64,000 nt of DNA from Thalassospira australica (lineage in GTDB: Bacteria; Pseudomonadota; Alphaproteobacteria; Rhodospirillales; Thalassospiraceae). Shown piece after piece: positions 1 to 7,909 of the stretch; position 1 is the stretch's first letter, and every line of letters begins with the position of its first letter. Under the pieces are notes generated by a model. It had not been told where the DNA came from. It did no database searches and worked only from the letters and a program-made list of their open reading frames with translations. The stretch is taken from positions 186,001 to 250,000 of the forward strand of contig NZ_JRJE01000005.1 in assembly GCF_000763295.1 (NCBI RefSeq). Direction: 5' to 3'. The position numbers and the translations under genes were made by a program.

Positions 1-2
1 CA

Positions 3-347
3 ACCATGCTTTCGGTCGTATTTGCCACGCGTTCGGGCCTTTCGATCCATCATCGCATCATTGAATTGCTGCATCTGATCGGTGCGCAGGATGGCTATAT
101 CGCCCGTCAGTTCGGGCGTCACAACCAGCGGCTTGCCTTCTTTGGCGCACTAATTGGCCTGCTGATTGCGCTGCCTGTCTCTGCGCTGATCGGCTGGCTT
201 GGCATGCGGGCGGGATGGCCAATTCCGTCACTGGTTCTAAGCCCCTCTTTCATCGCGCTGATTGTTGCCATTCCCTTTGTTGTTGCGATGGTTGCAGGTA
301 TCACAGCAACCCGAACTGTCCTACGTGTCCTACACCGGATGTTGTAA
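3..347 (+). CDS. ftsX: Cell division protein FtsX, C-terminal part (5' truncated)
   Basis: This is the last ~114 codons of an FtsX-type permease; the gene starts before the window. FtsX pairs with the ATPase FtsE in an ABC-like complex of the inner membrane that controls peptidoglycan hydrolases at the division septum. The visible piece starts in the stretch IIELLHLIGAQDGYIARQF, which matches the conserved FtsX segment just before its last transmembrane pair. Two hydrophobic segments follow (about window positions 130-210 and 240-300) and a short basic tail ends at TAA. No hairpin with a T-run follows, so transcription may continue into the YdcF-type gene 115 bp downstream. The family call is fairly secure from that segment, but the ATPase partner is outside the window. 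Confidence 0.85.
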   Translation, partial: TMLSVVFATRSGLSIHHRIIELLHLIGAQDGYIARQFGRHNQRLAFFGALIGLLIALPVSALIGWLGMRAGWPIPSLVLSPSFIALIVAIPFVVAMVAGITATRTVLRVLHRML

Positions 348-462
348 CCCGTTGAAGGTCTTCGTATAGTCGGGTGTCATTACTTCCCTTTAGGGATCAT
401 GGCCTTGGCCCTCTCAGGAGTTCCGGATTTATGCCAGATCGCCCCCATTTAGGCACGCATTC

Positions 463-1179
463 ATGAACAAGCCCCCATTGAGTGTGCAGCATCGCCGCCG
501 CTTCCGGCGGTTTCGCTTTCTGCTTTCCAGCCTGATCATTTGCGGGCTGATTTGGGCGGCGGGTTTTGTCTGGTATGTCGATTACATCCCCAAAACGGTT
601 AAGAACCCCACCCAGCATACCGATGCAATCGTTGTTCTGACCGGCGGCAGTGAACGCCTGTCAGAAGGGCGGCGTCTTCTTGCGCGCGGGTTGGCCGATA
701 AACTTTTCATATCGGGTGTCTATCGCGGGGTTGAGGTCGACGAACTTCTGTCCGTGGGAAAATCAGACCCGCGTCTGATCGCCTGCTGTGTGGTTCTGGG
801 GCACGTTGCGGAAAACACCCGTGGCAATGCGATTGAAACGGCTGTCTGGATGTATGAGGAAGGCTATAAAAGCCTGCGCATTGTGACGGCAAACTATCAC
901 ATGCCAAGATCGCTTCTGGAATTCAAAAGCCTGATGCCCGATGTCAATATCATCGCCCATCCGGTCTTTCCCGATACCGTAAAAATCGAAAACTGGTGGC
1001 GTTTCCCGGGCAGCACAGCCCTGATCGCCAGCGAGTACAACAAGTATGTTTTTGCCAGCATGCGCAACACGCTGCTGAACTGGTTGCCAAATGGCGATCG
1101 CAAGGCATTGCGCAGCCCCGGCAACGCGCCGGAGCGCGATGAATACTCCGCATCCAACACGACGAACAAGGATGGCTGA
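463..1179 (+). CDS. YdcF/SanA-type DUF218 membrane-anchored protein
   Basis: 238 residues. An arginine-rich N-terminus (RRRFRRFR) precedes one transmembrane segment at about residues 20-38, giving an N-in anchor with the rest in the periplasm. The body is a DUF218 (YdcF/ElyC/SanA) domain. It begins with DAIVVLTGGSERL near residue 50 and includes the ENTRGNAIET stretch typical of the family. Members are linked to envelope integrity and lipid-carrier metabolism, but the reaction is not settled, so no gene symbol is given. It lies between ftsX and a PlsC-type acyltransferase on the same strand, which fits an envelope role. The ATG at 463 is the only start that leaves the anchor complete. Confidence 0.8.
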   Translation: MNKPPLSVQHRRRFRRFRFLLSSLIICGLIWAAGFVWYVDYIPKTVKNPTQHTDAIVVLTGGSERLSEGRRLLARGLADKLFISGVYRGVEVDELLSVGKSDPRLIACCVVLGHVAENTRGNAIETAVWMYEEGYKSLRIVTANYHMPRSLLEFKSLMPDVNIIAHPVFPDTVKIENWWRFPGSTALIASEYNKYVFASMRNTLLNWLPNGDRKALRSPGNAPERDEYSASNTTNKDG

Positions 1180-1255
1180 ACAATCGGCATTTTCTGATTG
1201 CAATATTGCTGTTACAAAACAGCGAATACTTGGGCGTATGAAGGATTTTATCTGA

Positions 1256-2056
1256 ATGAGAACCCTCCGCGCGTTGTTGTTTAACGTGTTGTTTTTTGGC
1301 GGTACGGCGGCGCTTTGCATTGTGTTGACGCCACTGATGGTGTGTGGGCGCAAGGCCAACCAGTTTGTCGGCCATGCCTGGTGTCGACTGATCCAGTTTA
1401 TGCTGCGCTATTCGGTTAACATGCGTAAACGCTTCGTCGGCTTGGAAAACCTGCCGGACGGACCGTGTATCCTTGTTGCCAAACATCAGTCTGCATGGGA
1501 AACCCTGACATTCCACACGGTGGTCAATGACCCGGCCTATATCCTGAAAAAGGAACTGACCCGCATTCCGCTGGTCGGGCAGTTTCTGGTACTTTCCGGG
1601 CAGATCGCGGTGGATCGCTCGGCGGGTGGTTCCGCACTCAAGGACATGATCAAGGGTGCGTCCAAGGCACTTGAGGAAAGCCGTCAGGTGATTATTTTCC
1701 CCGAAGGCACACGCACACCACCGGGGTCCAACCGCCCGTACCATCCCGGTATCTATGCGCTTTACAAGGCCTTCCCGGAAACCGATGTCATCCCGGTTGC
1801 ACTTAATTCCGGCATGTTCTGGGGCCGCGACAGCTTTATGAAATACGGTGGACGGGTGACGATGGAATTCCTGCCGCCGATGGAAAAGGGTCTTGATCGC
1901 AAGACCTTCATGACGGAAATCAAAACCCGCATCGATCAGCGCACCCGCGAACTCGAAGCCGAAGCGCAGTCTGAATTCCAACTGCCCATGCTGACCTCTG
2001 ACGATATTGATGCCGAAAAGGCCATCGAAGACGCCAAGACCGACTCAGCAAAATAA
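1256..2056 (+). CDS. plsC: 1-acyl-sn-glycerol-3-phosphate acyltransferase (PlsC family)
   Basis: 266 residues. It is expected to transfer an acyl chain to lysophosphatidic acid to make phosphatidic acid at the inner membrane. An N-terminal hydrophobic segment (residues 6-28) is followed by the acyltransferase block. Motif I is KHQSAWET (His77), with Glu82 where the canonical HX4D motif has Asp. This variant is familiar in alphaproteobacterial members. The FPEGTR motif is at residues 148-153 and gives the substrate phosphate-binding arginine. AAGGA about 10 bases upstream supports the ATG at 1256. A strong terminator follows the stop. Some alphaproteobacteria carry several PlsC paralogues, including lysophospholipid-specific ones, so the exact acceptor is not proven. 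Confidence 0.85.
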   Translation: MRTLRALLFNVLFFGGTAALCIVLTPLMVCGRKANQFVGHAWCRLIQFMLRYSVNMRKRFVGLENLPDGPCILVAKHQSAWETLTFHTVVNDPAYILKKELTRIPLVGQFLVLSGQIAVDRSAGGSALKDMIKGASKALEESRQVIIFPEGTRTPPGSNRPYHPGIYALYKAFPETDVIPVALNSGMFWGRDSFMKYGGRVTMEFLPPMEKGLDRKTFMTEIKTRIDQRTRELEAEAQSEFQLPMLTSDDIDAEKAIEDAKTDSAK

Positions 2057-2089
2057 GTGCTCGGCTGACTGCGCCTGTACCGACAAAAC

Positions 2090-2127
2090 AAAAGGCCCGT
2101 GATACCGCCTGGTATCCGGGCCTTTTT
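2090..2127. terminator. Intrinsic terminator, bidirectional
   Basis: Nearly perfect hairpin: AAAGGCCCG, one unpaired T, GATACC, loop GCCT, GGTATC, CGGGCCTTTTT. It has a T-run on the plus strand and a matching A-run on the left arm. It sits between the convergent plsC and the EamA gene and can serve both. Confidence 0.85.
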
Positions 2128-2150
2128 CATTTGTATCGGTCGCGTCAGCG

Positions 2151-3101
2151 TCAGGTTTTCTTACGCGTGACAAGCCAGATCCCCGATACGATCAACGTGA
2201 TCCCGGCCAGATGATAAAGATGCAGCGCTTCGCCCAGAAAGACGATGGCAAGCCCGCTTGAACACACCGGAATCAGATACATGAACACCCCGGCCTTGGC
2301 AGGCCCAACCATTGAGACGCCCTTGTTCCAGAACATATACCCCAGGAACGCGGGTCCGGCGCCGATATAGAATATCTTGATCATATCCGGCCAAACCGGG
2401 TCCAGACTGGTAAAGAACGGTTTGCCATCCACCACCAGTGCCCAGACATAAAGCGGGGTCAGGAAACACAAACCAATCAGTGCTGATACAAAAACCAGAC
2501 TAAGCGGGTGAACACCCCTTGGTGCGCGTTTCAGAAACATCGAATAGGCCGCCCAGACCATGGCCGACATCATCGCCAGCACATCACCCAGAACGAAATC
2601 CATTCTGGCAAAAACCGATGCATCCCCCTTGGCAATGATTGTCGCGGTCCCGGCCCCTGCGATCAGAACGCCACACCATTGACCAAGCTTTGGCTTGTCT
2701 GCGGTGAGTGCTGCGGCAAACAGCAACACCCAGATTGGCGTCGTCGCGTTCAAAAGCCCGGTATTGACCGCCGTGGTATTATAGGCCGCCAGATAGATGA
2801 CCACGGAAAACAGAAACACACCGGTAAAGCCGATCAGGAACATCGACAATTTGTGTTGTGCCATAATCGCAAGGTCGCGCTTCAGGTATTTAAAGCAAAA
2901 TGGCAGCAGCAAACAAATCGCAACGATCCAGCGCCAGAACGACAGTGCTTCAAACGGTACGGTTTCATTGATGCCGCGCGCAACAACGTGATTTGACCCC
3001 CACATCAAGGTGCAGGCCACCAGCATCATATAGGCGACTGTCATCGGCGTTTGCGCCCCGCTGTCTGCGGTCGCAGCGTTTGATCCGGTTGACTGGCTCA
3101 T
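2151..3101 (-). CDS. EamA-family (drug/metabolite) exporter
   Basis: 316 residues with about ten hydrophobic segments in two EamA repeats, roughly residues 25-155 and 170-310. This is the layout of the DMT superfamily (RhaT/YdcZ/EamA type). These inner-membrane proteins usually export amino acids, nucleobases or other small metabolites; nothing here shows the substrate. The start codon overlaps the stop of the upstream ChaC-type gene by one base (TGATG), so the two are translationally coupled. A second EamA protein is encoded just beyond chaC. Export of breakdown products of glutathione is a speculative link. Confidence 0.85.
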   Translation of the reverse strand: MSQSTGSNAATADSGAQTPMTVAYMMLVACTLMWGSNHVVARGINETVPFEALSFWRWIVAICLLLPFCFKYLKRDLAIMAQHKLSMFLIGFTGVFLFSVVIYLAAYNTTAVNTGLLNATTPIWVLLFAAALTADKPKLGQWCGVLIAGAGTATIIAKGDASVFARMDFVLGDVLAMMSAMVWAAYSMFLKRAPRGVHPLSLVFVSALIGLCFLTPLYVWALVVDGKPFFTSLDPVWPDMIKIFYIGAGPAFLGYMFWNKGVSMVGPAKAGVFMYLIPVCSSGLAIVFLGEALHLYHLAGITLIVSGIWLVTRKKT

Positions 3102-3661
3102 CAGATCCCCGCCCCCATATTGATCTCGCCATATTCTCGGCGGACCAAATCCATCAAATCGTGCAGGGGCGGATCAACGATCCCCATTTCATCCAAATGC
3201 AGCACTGTATTTTCCAGATATTCAAGGTTGGGGCCAATATTGCCATGCGCTGCGACAATGATCTCGACAGCGGTGCGGACCGGCAAATTCCCGGCATATT
3301 GTTCGTGGGTCGGATCGGCAACATAGGTGTGCGCGATCACCTTGCGACCGTCGTGAAGTTCGACCTCGACATCGGCCGGGATATAGGTGTTGGTCACCAA
3401 TTCGCGCTCATCAAGATAGGCTTTCACCTTTGACCAGTTTTCGTGGGCGATCCGAAACGCGTTACCAACACATTCCCCGCCCTTGTTCAGGCCAAGAACC
3501 AGGCCGGGATTTTCCGGCGTTCCGCGATAATGATGGGAATAGATACAAAACGACCGATGGTAGCCAGGCAAAAGCGCACGCGAACATTCCACGAACTCAA
3601 ACCCCGGCCGCCACAACAGCGAACCATATCCAAAAACCCACTTATCCCGGGCATCCGTCAA
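3101..3661 (-). CDS. chaC: ChaC-type gamma-glutamylcyclotransferase (TTG start)
   Basis: 186 residues. ChaC enzymes cleave the gamma-glutamyl bond of glutathione in the cytoplasm and release 5-oxoproline and Cys-Gly. The hallmark FGYGSLLWRPGF (residues 10-21) is the substrate-binding loop of the family, and the DERE segment near residue 88 carries the likely catalytic glutamate. The gene starts with TTG at 3661-3659; this is supported by a strong GGAGG five bases upstream and by the lack of any ATG before the GYGSL motif. It is coupled by a one-base overlap to the downstream EamA exporter. The family call is firm, the physiological role inferred. Confidence 0.88.
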   Translation of the reverse strand: MTDARDKWVFGYGSLLWRPGFEFVECSRALLPGYHRSFCIYSHHYRGTPENPGLVLGLNKGGECVGNAFRIAHENWSKVKAYLDERELVTNTYIPADVEVELHDGRKVIAHTYVADPTHEQYAGNLPVRTAVEIIVAAHGNIGPNLEYLENTVLHLDEMGIVDPPLHDLMDLVRREYGEINMGAGI

Positions 3662-3721
3662 ACCAACCTCCGGCAGACACTTGCAACAATTTCAGCTTCA
3701 GGCGAAACCAGAATCAGGACC

Positions 3722-4594
3722 CTAGCGCTTCATGATGACCAATGCCACCCCAAGGGCGGCAATTGCAAACCCGGCAAAACCAAGGAGGCCGAGTTGCTCG
3801 TCAAACAGCACCCACGCAAAGAAAGCAGCCGTGGGCGGCACAAGATAAAACATGCTGGCAACCCGGGTCGCTTCACCCTGCTTGATCAGAACCATCAACA
3901 GCATGATTGCCCCGATTGACAGAACCAGCACCAGCCACGCCATCGCCAGAATGAAATCCATGCTCCATTCAACCGTCAGCGGTTCCTTGAACAGGGCGAT
4001 AACACCGACAAAGGCGCCTGCGGCAATATATTGCACAACCGTCCCGCTCATCAGGTCCATACCCGTGCAGAATCGCTTTTGGTAAAGTGTCCCGGCGGTC
4101 ATCCCAAACAGGGCGGCAACCGCCAAGCCGATGCCAAATGCGGTAATGCCAACACCGTCACCGATCTTGGGCAACAAAACCAGCGCCACACCGATCAGAC
4201 CAAGGATCAACCCGCCCCACTGACGCATCGATACCCGTTCGCCAAGCAACGACCCAACAACCGATGCCGTCACAACCGGTTGCAGGCCAACAATCAGGGC
4301 CGCAAGCCCGGCAGGCAATCCGGTATCAATCGCCCAGAACACCCCGCCCAGATAAACCCCATGCACCAGCACGCCGGTGGTGCCGATATGGGCGGCCTCG
4401 CGCCAGGTTTTCGGCCACTTTGCCCCCATCAGGAAAAGGACCGGAATCATCAGGATCAGGACGATGACAAATCGAACGAACAGAAAAACAAACGGGTCCG
4501 CATAGGGCAGACCGAATTTGGCGCCGACAAAGCCGGTGCTCCAGAGGAACACAAACACAAATGGCATGATACGGGCGAAAAGAGCACTTTCCAT
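3722..4594 (-). CDS. EamA-family (drug/metabolite) exporter
   Basis: 290 residues, about ten membrane segments, two EamA repeats. The N-terminus has FLWSTGFVGAKFGLPYADP, a stretch typical of the EamA subgroup close to the amino-acid exporters of the YdcZ/RarD type. The ATG at 4594 is preceded in frame by a GTG at 4597; no clear ribosome site separates them. It lies 60 bp upstream of chaC on the same strand, so the arrangement is exporter-ChaC-exporter. The two exporters are only distant paralogues. Substrate unknown. Confidence 0.85.
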   Translation of the reverse strand: MESALFARIMPFVFVFLWSTGFVGAKFGLPYADPFVFLFVRFVIVLILMIPVLFLMGAKWPKTWREAAHIGTTGVLVHGVYLGGVFWAIDTGLPAGLAALIVGLQPVVTASVVGSLLGERVSMRQWGGLILGLIGVALVLLPKIGDGVGITAFGIGLAVAALFGMTAGTLYQKRFCTGMDLMSGTVVQYIAAGAFVGVIALFKEPLTVEWSMDFILAMAWLVLVLSIGAIMLLMVLIKQGEATRVASMFYLVPPTAAFFAWVLFDEQLGLLGFAGFAIAALGVALVIMKR

Positions 4595-4710
4595 CACGGA
4601 TGCTCTGGCAGGTCATGGGCGGCAGACATTTCATTCCCCTTGGACCGGACAGTGCACCAGTTGGGGCGATGCAGCCGTCGGTTTGTCCCGGCGGGCCGGG
4701 TTAAAACGCT

Positions 4711-5676
4711 TTATTCTATCGGCTTCTTCTTGCTCTTTTCGTCGCTTTGACGATCTTCACCCTCAGCCGAGAAGTTGGCGAAATACTGACCGGCATCAAC
4801 AATGCCACGCCGGATTTCACGGGTGCGCGAAAACAGTTCAAACAGCTTGTCGCCTTCGCCCCAGCGAATAGCGCGTTGCAGGGCCATCAGGTCTTCCTGA
4901 AAACGTCCAAGCACATCAAGAACAGCTTCGCGGTTGTTCAGGAACACATCCCGCCACATGGTCGGATCCGATGCGGCAATACGGGTAAAGTCACGGAAAC
5001 CCGATGCAGAAAACTTGATCACTTCCTGACGCAGCGCATCTTCCAGATCGGTTGCTGTGCCAACAATCGTATAGGCAATCAGGTGCGGCAGATGCGATGT
5101 GATGCCCAGAATGCGGTCATGATGGTCCGCATCCATACATTCAACATACATCCCGCAGGCTTCCCAAAGGGCGCGCACCTTGGCCGTGGCTTCTTCGCTT
5201 TCGCCCGGCACGGGGGTCAGAATGCACCAGCGTTCCTCAAACAATTCCGGGAAACCGGAATCCGGCCCGGAATGTTCCGTCCCGGCCAACGGGTGACCGG
5301 GAACAAAATGCACGCCTTCGTCAAGATGCGGGGCGATATCGCGGATCACCGATTGCTTGACCGAACCGACATCAGAAACAATCGCCCCCTTTTTAAGCGC
5401 ACCGCCAAGCTGCGCGCCAATGGTTTGGTTGGCACCAACCGGGGCACACACCATGACAAGATCTGCATCACCAACCGCATCCTTGATGTCGCAATAGGCC
5501 TCATCGGCAAGACCAAGTTCAAGCACCCGGTCACGGGTCGCGTCAGAACGCACCGCACAGGTAATCTTGTTGGCAAGGCCGTCACGCTTGATGCGACGTG
5601 CCATGGACGAACCAATCAGGCCCATGCCGATAAAGGCGACAGTTTCAAACAGCGGTTGGGATACAGTTTTGGTCAT
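4711..5676 (-). CDS. tyrC: Prephenate/arogenate dehydrogenase
   Basis: 321 residues. It oxidises prephenate (or arogenate) with NAD(P)+ in tyrosine synthesis. The Rossmann start FIGMGLIGSS (residues 15-24) binds the cofactor. PGHPLAGTEHSGP near residue 125 and the HDRILGITSHLPHLIAY region near residue 185 are conserved in the TyrA family and include the substrate-binding histidines. There is no ACT or chorismate mutase domain, as in the alphaproteobacterial TyrC type. It starts one base after the hisC stop (TAA-A-ATG), so it is the second gene of a hisC-tyrC operon. The C-terminus is rich in charged residues and of no known function. Confidence 0.9.
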   Translation of the reverse strand: MTKTVSQPLFETVAFIGMGLIGSSMARRIKRDGLANKITCAVRSDATRDRVLELGLADEAYCDIKDAVGDADLVMVCAPVGANQTIGAQLGGALKKGAIVSDVGSVKQSVIRDIAPHLDEGVHFVPGHPLAGTEHSGPDSGFPELFEERWCILTPVPGESEEATAKVRALWEACGMYVECMDADHHDRILGITSHLPHLIAYTIVGTATDLEDALRQEVIKFSASGFRDFTRIAASDPTMWRDVFLNNREAVLDVLGRFQEDLMALQRAIRWGEGDKLFELFSRTREIRRGIVDAGQYFANFSAEGEDRQSDEKSKKKPIE

Positions 5677-5677
5677 T

Positions 5678-6775
5678 TTACGGGTTCACAAAGTCCTTGA
5701 TGGTCTGAAGGCAGATTTCCATTTCTTCCTTCGTACCGATAGAGATACGAAGCATCTGCGGCAGGCCATAGGCACCAATTTTGCGCGGGATTACGCCTCG
5801 CGCCATCATGAAATCATTGGCGGCATCGGCATTTTTGCCATCTTCGTCCGGAAATTCGACCATAACGAAGTTGCCATAGCTCGGATGTGCCGTAAGCCCC
5901 GCAATGGCATTAACCTCATCGCGGAACCACGAAAGCGTTTCGGCATTGTGGCGCACGCACTCATTAATGAAATCGTCGTCATCAAGGGCCGCAGCACCGG
6001 CTTCCTGCGTCGGCAGCGGAACGTTGAACGGGTTACGAATACGGTTCAAGACATCGGCAATTTCAGCAGGGGCATAGCACCAGCCAAGACGAATACCGCC
6101 AAGACCATAGATCTTGGAAAATGTGCGGGTCATCACCGTGTTGTTGCCTGCTTTCACAAGCTCTTCACCAGCAGAATAATCTTCCTGACCGGTCATGAAT
6201 TCGGCATAGGCCGCATCAACCACCAGAACAATGTCATCACGCAGACCATCGCGCAGGCGCTTCATTTCCGCATCCGAAATATAGCTGCCCGTCGGGTTGT
6301 TCGGATTGGCAACGAAAACGATCTTTGTTTTGTCGGTCACCGCCGCCAACAACGCATCAACATCGGTTGTCATGTTGGTTTCTTTGGCCGTGACCGGCGT
6401 TGCGCCAACACCCATCGCGCCAATCTGATACATCAAAAAGCCGTGCTCGGAATACAGCACTTCATCCCCCGGACCGGCATAAGCACGGATCAACAAGGTC
6501 AGAATTTCATCCGATCCGTTGCCACAGATCAGCTGGTCAAACTCAAGACCGTATTTCTCGGCCAGTTTGTTGCGCAAAACGTCACAGCCACCATCCGGGT
6601 AACGATGCAGACGATCAGCAGACGTACGAAGCGCTTCCATGGCCTTGGGGCTTGGGCCAAGTGCGCCTTCGTTTGACGACAGCTTGATCACGCGCTGAGC
6701 GCTGTCAGCACTGGATTTTCCGCCTTTATAGGGCGCAATATCAAGAATTCCGGGGCGTGGGGTGGGCGCAGACAT
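5678..6775 (-). CDS. hisC: Histidinol-phosphate / aromatic aminotransferase
   Basis: 365 residues, PLP-dependent class I/II aminotransferase. The cofactor lysine is Lys221 in TFSKIYGLGGIRLG. NPNNPTG at 157-163 and the DAAYAEF stretch near 188 are the usual PLP contacts. HisC-type enzymes convert imidazole acetol phosphate to histidinol phosphate and often also act on prephenate or arogenate-pathway substrates. Its position between tyrC and a chorismate mutase gene argues that here it works, at least in part, in tyrosine/phenylalanine synthesis. The ATG at 6775 fits the family length. Confidence 0.9.
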   Translation of the reverse strand: MSAPTPRPGILDIAPYKGGKSSADSAQRVIKLSSNEGALGPSPKAMEALRTSADRLHRYPDGGCDVLRNKLAEKYGLEFDQLICGNGSDEILTLLIRAYAGPGDEVLYSEHGFLMYQIGAMGVGATPVTAKETNMTTDVDALLAAVTDKTKIVFVANPNNPTGSYISDAEMKRLRDGLRDDIVLVVDAAYAEFMTGQEDYSAGEELVKAGNNTVMTRTFSKIYGLGGIRLGWCYAPAEIADVLNRIRNPFNVPLPTQEAGAAALDDDDFINECVRHNAETLSWFRDEVNAIAGLTAHPSYGNFVMVEFPDEDGKNADAANDFMMARGVIPRKIGAYGLPQMLRISIGTKEEMEICLQTIKDFVNP

Positions 6776-6828
6776 CAGGTATATTCTCCCAAGGGAAACA
6801 GCAGCCGATCACGGTCTGCCAAGCATAT

Positions 6829-7722
6829 TTAACTCAGTGCGTCTTCGGCAATCGGCACGGCATAGGCACCAACAACCCGCAAACTTTCGGGGCGCAGGCC
6901 CTGCGCATCAAGTGTCGCCTGAAACGCATTGGCGCGATTACAAAAGAATCCCGGCACATCAACAAGCACAAAACGCCGATCCGCCGCTGTATCGTCAGAA
7001 AAGCCAAGGATTGCCGAACCATCAAAGGCATCCGCAATTTTTTTGCGTGCCGTATCCATCGAAATCTCTTTTGACAGGCTGACAACAAACAGAGTCCGGT
7101 CATCACCGCTGTCTTCAAGGTCGATGGCTGCCAGAACAAATCCTTCGGTCGTTTCCCCGCGCCCGACAGGGCGGCCACCAAATGGCAGCTTGGAGACAAC
7201 CCGAACAGCACTTTGTTCCGTCAGATGCACCCACCACGGCAGCGGTTCGCCAAGTTGCGGCTTGGGGAACACACCAACGGCAGCGCGGCCTTCTTCAAGC
7301 GCGCCAAATGCTTCGCCGGGCGTTTCAAATTCGATGATCTCGTTTAGGCACCCGAAGTTCAACCGTGCAAGTTCCCAACAATCCAGTCCTTCGGCATTGC
7401 GGCACAGGGCGACGGTATAAGGGGCTTCAAGACGCGTACCGGCAGCGATCATTTCGCGCCAGATCTGGATCAATGCGGTTTTGGGAAACGCCCCTTCGTG
7501 CCGGTCGACCAATGTGCGCATGATACGTGCTTCACGTGCCGGCCGATAAGGCACCTTGACCTTGCCACCTGCTGCGATCACACGGTCCTTATAGGCCCCG
7601 ACAGCCTGTACAACCTTGGTCCGGCGGATGATCAGCGACTGCAGCGCCTGATCGATTTCATCAATCTCCCCGCGCAGGCCATCAAGGTCAAGATTTGCCA
7701 AATTTTCGTCTTCGCACGCCAT
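6829..7722 (-). CDS. Chorismate mutase with degenerate prephenate-dehydratase-like tail
   Basis: 297 residues. Residues ~10-95 form an AroQ-type chorismate mutase: RGEIDEIDQALQSLIIRRT is the first helix, and a basic YKDR segment follows. Residues ~110-215 look like half of a prephenate dehydratase fold (GEAFGALEEGRAAVGVFP), and the last ~80 resemble an ACT-like region. The catalytic TRF motif of prephenate dehydratase is not visible; the matching position reads SAVRVVSKL, without Thr and Phe. So mutase activity is likely and dehydratase activity unlikely. The tail may bind an amino acid. It is the first gene of the cluster with hisC (53 bp gap) and tyrC, which together give chorismate to prephenate to 4-hydroxyphenylpyruvate or arogenate. 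Confidence 0.75.
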   Translation of the reverse strand: MACEDENLANLDLDGLRGEIDEIDQALQSLIIRRTKVVQAVGAYKDRVIAAGGKVKVPYRPAREARIMRTLVDRHEGAFPKTALIQIWREMIAAGTRLEAPYTVALCRNAEGLDCWELARLNFGCLNEIIEFETPGEAFGALEEGRAAVGVFPKPQLGEPLPWWVHLTEQSAVRVVSKLPFGGRPVGRGETTEGFVLAAIDLEDSGDDRTLFVVSLSKEISMDTARKKIADAFDGSAILGFSDDTAADRRFVLVDVPGFFCNRANAFQATLDAQGLRPESLRVVGAYAVPIAEDALS

Positions 7723-7800
7723 GATTCACTCTTTTATAAAACGGCGCACAGTATTAGGACAGGGCCGCAGAAATGCAAAGAAAAGATTGACTAAACCCGG

Positions 7801-7890
7801 CTCTGCTTCATAGCTAGAGCAAGCGAATTTTCAACAAATCGGGTCGTGAGGGGAAAATTCACGCCCGGTTTAGACAAGAAATCAAGAAAC
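7801..7890 (+). promoter_or_regulatory. Structured metX leader with two mutually exclusive hairpins
   Basis: Upstream of metX, GAATTTTC (7825-7832) pairs perfectly with GAAAATTC (7853-7860). A second pairing joins CGGGtCGTG (7840-7848, one bulged T) to CACGCCCG (7860-7867). The 3' arm of the first stem lies inside the loop of the second and no linker remains for a classic pseudoknot, so the two compete. This is the layout of an RNA switch. Methionine genes in alphaproteobacteria often carry SAM riboswitches, but I could not match the SAM-II consensus, so the class is open. Confidence 0.4.
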
Positions 7891-7909
7891 CACAGGGATA
7901 CCGACTTAT

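Noticed and set aside
5567-6676. 369-codon plus-strand frame opposite hisC
   Set aside because: HisC motifs (PLP lysine, NPNNPTG) on the minus strand decide the coding strand.
7795-7909. SAM-II riboswitch ahead of metX
   Set aside because: Position fits, but I could not place the conserved SAM-II sequence or its short pseudoknot; kept only as an unclassified structured leader.
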